A stretch of DNA of 37,202 nt from a bacterium (GTDB taxonomy: Bacteria; Bacillota; Limnochordia; DTU080; RSA5). The position numbers and the translations under genes are program-made. Of this stretch, positions 17,018-22,995 are shown piece by piece; within the stretch, counting starts at the first letter, position 1; the number at the start of each line of letters is the position of its first letter. The stretch lies in assembly GCA_002919195.1 (NCBI GenBank), contig PKEU01000001.1:1-37202 (forward strand), in the 5' to 3' direction. The notes under the pieces were generated by a model, which did not search any database, was not told where the DNA came from, and saw nothing but the letters and a program-made list of their open reading frames with translations.

Positions 17018-17667
17018 CGCCTTACAGCCTCCAACCGGGCCCAGCGGCGGCTTTCCTGCTGGATCCACTCGGCTTGCCGCGCCTTGACGTGGGCCAGGAT
17101 GGGCTCGGCTGGGAGCGGCGCCAACACGTTCCCCAGAAACCCGAACCGACCCGCAAGTTCCTGGAGAGGGATCACCCGCCTTCCGTAGGATGGATCGGCC
17201 AAAGCTAGGTAGATCCCGCCCGCTCCTTTCACCAAGCCGACCGCCACCACGTAGTGAAGCCGCGGCCGGGTGACGTGCAGGATGAGGGGCGGCCCACCCC
17301 GCTCAAAGTACGCCGCGAGCTCATCGACGCCGGCGCGGTAACCTCGCGCCGGGACGCCCAGCGCCTCCAAAGCCTCTTTTAACTGGAGCATCGAGGTGCC
17401 GGAAACCTCTATCCCCTCGCGCCTTAACCCCGCCGTCAAGGCGACGATCTCGGCTTCGGCGGTGGCCCGCCCAGCGAAAGAAGTGAGATACGTCGCAAGG
17501 GCAGCCGGCCCGCAGGTGCTCCAATCGGTCTGACCTACCACCCCTTCGTACCGCCGCTCGCGGTAGGAACGGGGCCGGTCCTCCGCTCCCCTTGCCTCAA
17601 CCGGGCCCACCCCCGCAAACCCGAGGCCGATCAAGGCCACGGCCAGCCACATCTGCCAACGACGCAT
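17014..17667 (-). CDS. C39-like (double-glycine) cysteine peptidase, exported
   Basis: A protein of about 217 residues with a signal peptide (MWLAVALIGLGFAGVGPVEARG) and a single papain-like C39 domain: GQTDWSTCGPAALATYL with Gln46 and Cys52, the catalytic His138 in RLHYVVAVG, and Asp158 in LADPSYG. All three catalytic positions are present, so it is probably active. ATG 17667 is favoured, with GGGGAGGAG just upstream; GTG 17682 is an alternative. C39 peptidases cut leader peptides at double-glycine sites; stand-alone periplasmic ones (FapD of the Pseudomonas Fap system) sit beside outer-membrane barrels, as here. No amyloid-like substrate gene is visible nearby. It has its own candidate promoter upstream. 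Confidence 0.82.
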   Translation of the reverse strand: MRRWQMWLAVALIGLGFAGVGPVEARGAEDRPRSYRERRYEGVVGQTDWSTCGPAALATYLTSFAGRATAEAEIVALTAGLRREGIEVSGTSMLQLKEALEALGVPARGYRAGVDELAAYFERGGPPLILHVTRPRLHYVVAVGLVKGAGGIYLALADPSYGRRVIPLQELAGRFGFLGNVLAPLPAEPILAHVKARQAEWIQQESRRWARLEAVRR

Positions 17668-17724
17668 GGCGCTCCTCCCCACGCCTCACCGGGCGGCAGG
17701 CGGCCAGCGATCTGGGTATCGACG

Positions 17725-17753
17725 ATCGTAGCATCTTTAGGACGAAAACACAA
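17725..17753 (-). promoter_or_regulatory. Candidate promoter of the C39/barrel unit
   Basis: On the minus strand TTGTGT (17753-17748) and TACGAT (17730-17725) are exactly 17 bases apart and lie about 60 bases before the C39 start. The -35 element sits within the T-rich tail of the preceding terminator, so termination of the upstream Wzz unit and initiation of this one share the same bases. Confidence 0.45.
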
Positions 17754-17800
17754 AAGCCGTGGAAGACGGCGACGTCAACTTTTCACCGCGCTCCCACGGC
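17740..17800 (-). terminator. Terminator after the kinase/Wzz operon
   Basis: On the minus strand a 10-bp stem (GCCGTGGGAG at 17800-17791 with CTTCCACGGC at 17765-17756, one G-U pair) is followed by the T-rich run TTTTGTGTTTT. The loop is 25 nt. This fits an intrinsic terminator for the Wzz gene 45 bases upstream. Confidence 0.65.
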
Positions 17801-17844
17801 CAAAACGGGAAGATTATCTCTTGCGGACGCCTTTTTTGACGCGG

Positions 17845-19281
17845 TCAGTAGTAGCGGCCGCGCCTTAAGAGTTCGGCGGAGGGCATCCTGCCCAGGATGG
17901 GAAGTCCCAGGTAGGACTCAATCTCGTCGGGGCTCTTGAAGGTGGTGTCGAGGAACTCCAGCACAAAGGCGAGCCCGACCCCGACAAAGATGCCCAGGAA
18001 GCCTGCGATCGCCACGCTCAGCATCTTGCGGGGCTTGACGGGAGTTCTGGGCACGATGGCCGGATCCAGGACCGCGACGTTGGCAGCCTCCATGGCTTCG
18101 GTGATGCGAAGCTCTTCATACCGCTGCCGCAACATCGTGTAGATCGTCTCGGTCACGGTGGCGTTGCGCATCAGCCGGGTGAGATGGAGCTCTTTTTCGG
18201 GGAGGCCGCCCAATAAGATCTCGCGCTCCCGGATCATTTCATCGATGGCCTCGATCTTGGCCGTCTGGGCCATGACCTCCGCCTGCAGGGCGATGATTTC
18301 CTCGGACAACCGGCTCTCGGCGCCGGACGACTCCAGCCGGGAGATTTCCCGGTTGAGCTCGGCTCTCAGCTCGTTGATTTGCGCTTGTAGGCCGATTACC
18401 CGGGGGTGTGCGTCGGTGTACTGCTCCCTCGCCGCTGCGAGCTGCGCTTCGAGATTGGCGAGCTGCGATCGGATCCCCGTGATAATCGGGTCAGCGGCGA
18501 TCAAGTTGCTCGAAACCACCGAACGGGTCTCGCTGGAAAGTTCGCCCCGCAGGGCGTTGAGGCGCTCCTGGGCGGCCTGGCGTTGGACCAGCGCCTCAGC
18601 CTTGAGCGTCTCGAGCCGCGTGATGCCGGAGAGGATCGCTTCGCTCTCGCCGGCGGGCTGCACCATGGCCGCCTGCTGGCGAAAGAGCACCAGCTCCTCC
18701 TCGGCCCGTTCCAGGTCGGCCTCAAACTTCTCCAGCTGCTCGGCCAAAAAGGCCCGGGCGGCGCGGACGTTTTCACTGTTCATCTCTTGGATCGTACGGA
18801 CGAAGACATCGACCATGGTGTTGGCGATGCGCATCGCCTCTTGAGGGTCGACGTGCTGCACCGAAATCCGCAGCAGCTCCGAGCCCGTAGCCGACTGGAC
18901 GGTGATGCTGTCGCGAAACTCCTGGAACTCCGGGGAGTATACGTCCCAGTCATAACCCAGCTCGCGCGCCACCCTCAAGGCCAGCGAGCGGCTCTTTAAC
19001 ACTTCGATCGCTCGCTGCATCGCCGTTTGCCGGGTCGTCCCCGTCAACCGTTCAAAGAAAGCGGCCTCGAGAAGCCCCATGCCTTGCTCGCTGACCAGCA
19101 CCGTCGTCGTCGCCTCGTAGACCGGCGTCATCGCGCTGGTCACGAAGTAGGCTGTCGCCGCGGCAAAGAGAAAGAGGCCGAGAACGATCCACTTTCGCCG
19201 CCACAGCGCATGCCACAGTTGACGAAGATCTAGTTCCAATTCTTGATCCATCTCGGCCACGCGGGCCGGCTCTACTGCCAT
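17845..19281 (-). CDS. Wzz/GumC-type polysaccharide chain-length co-polymerase
   Basis: A 478-residue inner-membrane protein with the Wzz layout: an N-terminal cytoplasmic segment (ELDLRQLWHALWRRKW), transmembrane helix 1 (IVLGLFLFAAATAYFVTSAM), a conserved chain-length domain, a long coiled coil of about 200 residues (EQLEKFEADLERAEEELVLFRQQ onwards), and a C-terminal GNVR-like and proline-rich segment (PAIVPRTPVKPRKM) leading into helix 2 (LSVAIAGFLGIFVGVGLAFVLEFL). Such proteins set polymer length and link synthesis to export, and are usually controlled by a tyrosine kinase. No kinase domain is fused here. ATG 19281 is preferred, with GGGGGG about eight bases upstream; GTG 19287 overlaps the kinase stop. 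A strong terminator follows. Confidence 0.9.
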   Translation of the reverse strand: MAVEPARVAEMDQELELDLRQLWHALWRRKWIVLGLFLFAAATAYFVTSAMTPVYEATTTVLVSEQGMGLLEAAFFERLTGTTRQTAMQRAIEVLKSRSLALRVARELGYDWDVYSPEFQEFRDSITVQSATGSELLRISVQHVDPQEAMRIANTMVDVFVRTIQEMNSENVRAARAFLAEQLEKFEADLERAEEELVLFRQQAAMVQPAGESEAILSGITRLETLKAEALVQRQAAQERLNALRGELSSETRSVVSSNLIAADPIITGIRSQLANLEAQLAAAREQYTDAHPRVIGLQAQINELRAELNREISRLESSGAESRLSEEIIALQAEVMAQTAKIEAIDEMIREREILLGGLPEKELHLTRLMRNATVTETIYTMLRQRYEELRITEAMEAANVAVLDPAIVPRTPVKPRKMLSVAIAGFLGIFVGVGLAFVLEFLDTTFKSPDEIESYLGLPILGRMPSAELLRRGRYY

Positions 19282-19283
19282 GC

Positions 19284-20042
19284 TCACCGCCCCCCAAACA
19301 AGCGGGCCAGCGCCCGCCCCATCACGGGTCTCCCGTTGGCGGCGGTCACCCGATCTTCCTCGGAGCCGTAGTAATAGTAGTAGTAATGGCTGTTGCGGCC
19401 GCTATCGATCCGGTTGGCAACGATGCCCAACACTCTGGCGTTGACCTTTTCCAGCTGCTCTTTCGCTTGACGGGCCACTTCCTTGGGGGTGTAACCCACC
19501 CTCACTACCAGGAGGGTGCCGTCCAGCGCCGGAGCCAGCAAGGGCGCGTCGGTCACAGCGATGACCGGCGGCGTGTCAAAGATCACCTTATCGGCCCGGC
19601 TGACCAGCTGTTCGATCAGGGAGCGCATGGCCTGGGAGCCCAGCATCTCCGCCGGATTGGGCGGCACCGGTCCCGAAGCCAGCAGCTGCAGGTTGGGATG
19701 GTCGGTCTTTTGCAAGGCGTCGTCCAGGGTCGCATGGCCTGTCAGCACCGATGTGACCCCGACGCTGTTGTCCCCGCCAAAGAGCTGGTGCACCGACGGC
19801 TTTCTCAGATCCGCGCCGACGATGATCGTGCGGTTTCCCACGTCAGCCAGGGCAAGCGCCAGGTTGGCGGCCACCGTCGTCTTTCCCTCCGCGGGCACCG
19901 CACTGGTCACGACGATGGTTTGCAGCGGTCGATCGAGGCTGATGTATTGCAAATTGGTCCGTAGCGTGCGAACGGCTTCGGCCAGGGGTGATTTTGGATC
20001 ATCTCTGACGTCCAACGGGCGCATACGACTACGCATCCCCAT
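19284..20042 (-). CDS. CpsD/CapB-family bacterial tyrosine kinase
   Basis: A cytoplasmic BY-kinase of about 252 residues. Walker A is SAVPAEGKTT (Lys54), Walker A' IIVGADLRKP (Asp78) and Walker B VIFDTPP (153-159). A run of six tyrosines at 220-225 near the C-terminus is the expected autophosphorylation cluster. In this family the kinase is switched on by a Wzz-like membrane partner, and cycles of phosphorylation control capsule or exopolysaccharide assembly; that partner is the next gene, overlapping by a few bases. ATG 20042 fits the homology, but ATG 20036 or TTG 20072 are also possible because no clear ribosome binding site favours one. The separate-gene arrangement is like Gram-positives, whereas the partner is of the long GumC type. 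Confidence 0.9.
   Translation of the reverse strand: MGMRSRMRPLDVRDDPKSPLAEAVRTLRTNLQYISLDRPLQTIVVTSAVPAEGKTTVAANLALALADVGNRTIIVGADLRKPSVHQLFGGDNSVGVTSVLTGHATLDDALQKTDHPNLQLLASGPVPPNPAEMLGSQAMRSLIEQLVSRADKVIFDTPPVIAVTDAPLLAPALDGTLLVVRVGYTPKEVARQAKEQLEKVNARVLGIVANRIDSGRNSHYYYYYYGSEEDRVTAANGRPVMGRALARLFGGR
19368..19385 (-). repeat. Six-codon tyrosine microsatellite in BY-kinase gene
   Basis: Six consecutive TAC/TAT codons (five TAC, one TAT) form an 18-bp trinucleotide repeat encoding the phosphotyrosine cluster. Slippage would add or remove whole tyrosines without breaking the frame. Confidence 0.7.
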
Positions 20043-20228
20043 TTCTCGTCCGTTTTCCCGTGACCTCGCCAAATGTCACGCGATGCCCCCAAAACCTCAA
20101 CCAAGCGCACGAAAGAACGGGCAACTCCGGCTGGTTGATTTTGTTCGTCCCCCCGGAAAGCGTATCCTTTTTCAGAAAGCAAGAACTCCCTCCTAGCTGG
20201 GCCCGAGGGACGATCCCGAGGACACCGA

Positions 20229-20272
20229 TAGGACTTTTGGACTATCACGGAGTAGGACTTTAAATTAGGACC
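20229..20272 (-). promoter_or_regulatory. Direct repeats with GTCC core upstream of kinase/Wzz operon
   Basis: Reading the minus strand, AAAGTCCTA occurs twice (at 20261-20253 and 20237-20229), with related ATAGTCCAA (20245-20237) and GGTCCTA (20272-20266). They lie about 190 bases before the kinase start, next to possible promoter elements. They look like sites for a DNA-binding regulator. The same core recurs in another promoter region at 31039-31064. Confidence 0.4.
20237..20265 (+). promoter_or_regulatory. Possible plus-strand promoter in the non-coding region
   Basis: TTGGAC (20237-20242) and TTAAAT (20260-20265) are 17 bases apart. A transcript from here would run through two hairpins and end at the terminator-like hairpin 20469-20505, giving an RNA of about 230 nt. 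Weak matches; low confidence. Confidence 0.25.
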
Positions 20273-20468
20273 AGAATCTTATCGCACAAGGGAAGGAGAT
20301 TCCACGGAAATCGTTAACTTCTATGACCGACTGCAAGGCAACTGGAAGGCGGCGAGACCCCCGGACTCCCCACACCCCCGTCGCCTGACCAGTTCCCATG
20401 CGCCCTACCGTCATATCGGACCGCCGCATCCCCCCGAAATGCGCGGTTCCGAATGGTAGGTCCCACAT

Positions 20469-20506
20469 GAAGGGCCGGTAGAATACCGGTCCTTCGCCCT
20501 TTTAAT
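20469..20506 (+). terminator. Terminator-like hairpin, plus strand
   Basis: GAAGGGCCGGTA (20469-20480) and TACCGGTCCTTC (20484-20495) pair over 12 bp with a GAA loop. The one non-Watson-Crick pair is G-U on the plus strand but A-C on the minus strand, and the sequence GCCCTTTTAAT follows, so plus-strand RNA fits best. No gene lies just upstream, which implies a short non-coding transcript. Confidence 0.5.
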
Positions 20507-20549
20507 ATCCGTTTTCCAGTCCTTGTCTTTTCCATGGCACCCTCGCACC

Positions 20550-20601
20550 AACAAGAAAAAGCCGGAACACCCTCCTCCAACGATGAGGAGGGGCCCCCGG
20601 C
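20550..20601 (-). terminator. Intrinsic terminator, minus strand, in kinase upstream region
   Basis: A two-tier stem (GCCGG/CCGGC outside, CCCTCCTC/GAGGAGGG inside, 7-nt loop) is followed on the minus strand by TTTTTCTTGTT. Any minus-strand transcript begun in 20610-20820 would stop here, more than 500 bases before the kinase gene, as in an attenuated leader or a stand-alone RNA. Confidence 0.65.
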
Positions 20602-20614
20602 CTCGGTCAATAGA

Positions 20615-20730
20615 TACGACGGGCAGGCTCACATTCCTTCCTGCTCGCGGCAATCCTGCCCGAAAATGTCGAAGCACGCCTAGCGATTCACAATCTCACC
20701 GCTAGAAGCAGGACTTTCCCGCTTTTTATT
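20615..20730 (-). ncRNA. Candidate structured RNA (three hairpins before a terminator)
   Basis: On the minus strand three stem-loops follow each other: AGCGGGA/TCCTGCT (20723-20707, triloop, one G-U pair that favours this strand), CTAGCG/CGCTAG (20705-20680) and GGGCAGG/CCTGCCC (20661-20621), then the terminator at 20601-20550. This could be a riboswitch-like leader or a small RNA. No known class is recognised, and no promoter is obvious. Confidence 0.35.
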
Positions 20731-20821
20731 GAAGTTTGCACACCCACCCACTCTCCACCACGCCTCCCATGACGGGAAGCGCGCGAAAAGGGCGCGACAA
20801 CCATCATGGAGGCGATCCTCT

Positions 20822-21790
20822 TTGACAGAGCCGCATGCAACCGCGGTGACGACGGAGGTTGCCGTCGTACCAGAGCCGCAGTGGGCCCCACCTTCCCGCC
20901 GGCCTCTCGCCCACTGGATCGTCGCCTTCGTCGTACACCTCGAGACCGCCGAAGGAAAGAGCAAGAGCACCGTGCGCCACTACGCGCACGACCTCGACCT
21001 CTTTTCCCGGTACTTGAGCGCCTACGCACCGTGGGTCGTCACGCCGGAGGACGTAACCAGCCAGATCATCACCGGCTTTCTCCGTTACATGCGGGTGGTG
21101 CGGGGCAACAGCGCGACCAGCACCAAAAGGCGGCTCTCGTCGCTGCGCCGCTTCTTCGGTTACCTCGTGCAGTGCGGCGAGATCTCCCACGATCCCACCG
21201 CCCCTTTGCCCATGGTGCAGTCCCGCTCCCGCCCGGCTCCGGCCCTCACCCGGGAGGAGGCTTTGCGTTTTCTCGAAGCCTCCAAGACGACGAGCTTTCC
21301 CACCCGGGACCATGCGATCTTTCGCCTCTTTTTGACCTGCGGCTGCACTCTCTCGGAGCTTCTCGACCTCAAGGTGGGCGACTTCGATCCGGATGAAAGC
21401 ACCATCACCTTTCGCGGGCGCAGCCGCCGCACCCTCTCACTGCCGCCCGCTTGCCGCCAAGCGCTCCTCGATTACCTCAGCGACCGCCCCAAAGCGCCCG
21501 CCTCGTCCCAGCTCTTCCTCAACCGCCTTGGCCGGGGGATCAAACGAGGCGCGGTTTACTACGCCTTTGATCTCATCCTCCGGCGATCGGGGATCAACAA
21601 ACCGGGCCTCACTATCCACTCTTTGCGCCGCACCTGCTTGACGCTGCTTTGGGAAGCCGGCATCAGCCTCCACGCCCTCCAGCAGATCGCAGGGCTCTCG
21701 TCGCTGGGCAGCACCCGGGAGTACATCCAGGTGGAGGCACGCCCGAGCTCCCATCCGCCGTGGAAGTGGCAGCATCCTCTCGAGGAGTGA
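20822..21790 (+). CDS. Degenerate tyrosine recombinase/integrase (XerC/D-like)
   Basis: About 322 residues in the two-domain XerC/D layout: a SAM-like N-terminal core-binding domain (TVRHYAHDLDLFSRYLSAY, STKRRLSSLRRFFGYLV) and a C-terminal catalytic domain. The HxxR motif (HSLR) and the nucleophile Tyr (STREYIQV) are present. However the first catalytic Arg, normally in TGLRVSEL, is Thr here (CGCTLSEL), and the His/Trp of the GH motif is Leu (AGLSS). The beta-hairpin Lys region reads RGRSRRT. Strand exchange should be badly impaired. TTG 20822 is chosen because GGAGG at 20808-20812 is nine bases upstream; the frame is open to 20729. There is no sign of a prophage or integrative element around it. 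It may be a DNA-binding regulator now. Confidence 0.8.
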   Translation: MTEPHATAVTTEVAVVPEPQWAPPSRRPLAHWIVAFVVHLETAEGKSKSTVRHYAHDLDLFSRYLSAYAPWVVTPEDVTSQIITGFLRYMRVVRGNSATSTKRRLSSLRRFFGYLVQCGEISHDPTAPLPMVQSRSRPAPALTREEALRFLEASKTTSFPTRDHAIFRLFLTCGCTLSELLDLKVGDFDPDESTITFRGRSRRTLSLPPACRQALLDYLSDRPKAPASSQLFLNRLGRGIKRGAVYYAFDLILRRSGINKPGLTIHSLRRTCLTLLWEAGISLHALQQIAGLSSLGSTREYIQVEARPSSHPPWKWQHPLEE

Positions 21791-21875
21791 ACCGGTACGA
21801 GAAACGGCGACCGCAAAGCCCTAGCGGCCACGATGACGGATCAAAGGGCACGCGCCTTGCCCTGGGCAAACCAAA

Positions 21876-21909
21876 GAGGGTGGTCCGTCTTATTGGCCGG
21901 GCCACCCTC
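21876..21909 (-). terminator. Hairpin between convergent recombinase and FAH genes
   Basis: GAGGGTGG (21876-21883) pairs perfectly with CCACCCTC (21902-21909). On the minus strand it is followed by TTTGGTTTG, suggesting it ends the FAH/two-component transcript about 45 bases after the stop codon. Confidence 0.5.
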
Positions 21910-21952
21910 CCTCGATCCTTCGTTGCCGAAGCCGCAACAACGCATCCAAGAG

Positions 21953-22963
21953 CTACTTCAAATCGCCAGCTGCCACGACCGGGTTTTCCAGGGCGCCGAT
22001 GCCCTCGATCTCGGCCACCAGAGTATCGCCGGGTTTGAGAAACCGGGGCGGCACCCGCGACTGCCCGACCCCATGGGGTGTGCCGGTGGAGATGATGTCG
22101 CCCGGCTTGAGGGTAAACAGGCGGCTGAAGTACGCGATCAACGCTGGGATGTTAAAGATTAGGTTGGAGGTGTTGGAGTCCTGCATGACCTCGCCGTTGA
22201 GGGCCAACACCAGCCGCAGGTTGTGGGGATCGGCGATCTCGTCTTTGGTGACGATCCACGGGCCCAAAGGAGCAAAGGTGTCCAGGGCCTTCCCTTTGAC
22301 CCACTGGCCGTCCTCAAACTGGAGGTCGCGGGCCGAGATGTCGTTGAGGATGGTGTAGCCAAAGACGTGGTCCATGGCCTGCTCCACGGAAACGTTTTTC
22401 GCCGCCTTGCCGATGACGACGGCCAGCTCCACTTCGTAGTCGACTTTGCTGGTCACATCCGGCGGCGGCAGCACCACCGGAGAACGCGGGCCGACGATGG
22501 AGCTCGCGTACTTGGAAAAGAAGAGCGGCTGTTTCGGCGGCTCCATCCCTGACTCCTTCGCGTGGTCCAAATAATTGAGTCCCACCGCAATGATCTTTTC
22601 CGGGTTGAGGATCGGCGCGTGGACCGCCACCTCGTCGAGGCGGTAGACGAGACGGCTGGCAAAGGGCCCGGGATCCTCTTCGCCTTTGGCCAACGCGTAT
22701 TCGACGGCGGAGCGGGCCTGGGCGAGCGCAGGCTCTCCCCGCTGGATGAATGAGCGCATGTCCGAGGGGATGAGGGCACTCGCCAGCTCCCAGGGACGCC
22801 CCTCGCCCCCTTCCTCAAAGCGGGCTGCCAGCGCCGCCCTGATGTCGACGATTCGCCCTTCGACGTGAGCGCCAACCCGGGCGTGGCCGTTGTGGACAAA
22901 GGTGACAAGCTGCAGTGAAATCACATCCTCGCCGGTGATGTAGGCCTTTTCTAAACACACCAA
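21953..22963 (-). CDS. Fumarylacetoacetate hydrolase (FAH) family protein
   Basis: A protein of up to 336 residues with a complete FAH C-terminal domain: KIIAVGLNYLDHAKE, the metal-binding ExE in DYEVELAVVIG, GYTILNDISARD, KALDTFAPLGPWIV, and STGTPHGVGQSR near the end. These enzymes cleave or isomerise acylpyruvates and aromatic-degradation intermediates using Mg or Ca. The start is uncertain: the frame opens at TTG 22963, but the family homology begins at LQLVTFVHNG, so GTG 22924 is possible; neither has a good ribosome binding site. It follows the histidine kinase gene by only 32 bases and is on the same strand, so it is likely the last gene of that transcript. The pairing with a sensor is unusual and its substrate unknown. 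Confidence 0.85.
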   Translation of the reverse strand: MVCLEKAYITGEDVISLQLVTFVHNGHARVGAHVEGRIVDIRAALAARFEEGGEGRPWELASALIPSDMRSFIQRGEPALAQARSAVEYALAKGEEDPGPFASRLVYRLDEVAVHAPILNPEKIIAVGLNYLDHAKESGMEPPKQPLFFSKYASSIVGPRSPVVLPPPDVTSKVDYEVELAVVIGKAAKNVSVEQAMDHVFGYTILNDISARDLQFEDGQWVKGKALDTFAPLGPWIVTKDEIADPHNLRLVLALNGEVMQDSNTSNLIFNIPALIAYFSRLFTLKPGDIISTGTPHGVGQSRVPPRFLKPGDTLVAEIEGIGALENPVVAAGDLK

Positions 22964-22995
22964 AATTTACATTGGGTACGTGGGGAGAAATTCCT

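Larger units (their letters stand above)
20073..20821. other. 749-bp non-coding region rich in hairpins
   Basis: I find no credible gene between the BY-kinase (-) and the recombinase (+). Frames in this stretch read straight through strong hairpins and lack homology. Instead there are at least seven stem-loops: 20340-20394 (AACTGG/CCAGTT with inner GGCGA/TCGCC), 20404-20460 (CCTACC/GGTAGG with inner pairings), 20469-20495, 20561-20601, 20621-20661 (GGGCAGG/CCTGCCC), 20680-20705 (CTAGCG/CGCTAG) and 20707-20723. Two are terminator-like, one per strand. The region also holds direct repeats near 20229-20272. It probably contains promoters and leaders for the flanking genes plus one or two structured RNAs. 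Confidence 0.6.

Noticed and set aside
20265-20677. Several minus-strand frames of 67-98 codons in the non-coding region
   Set aside because: They read through perfect hairpins and terminators, overlap each other in different frames, and have no ribosome binding sites or recognisable domains.
20073-20821. Invertible promoter switch controlled by the neighbouring recombinase
   Set aside because: I looked for inverted repeats flanking a promoter-sized segment. Only local hairpin arms of 6-12 bp were found, and the recombinase lacks key catalytic residues.
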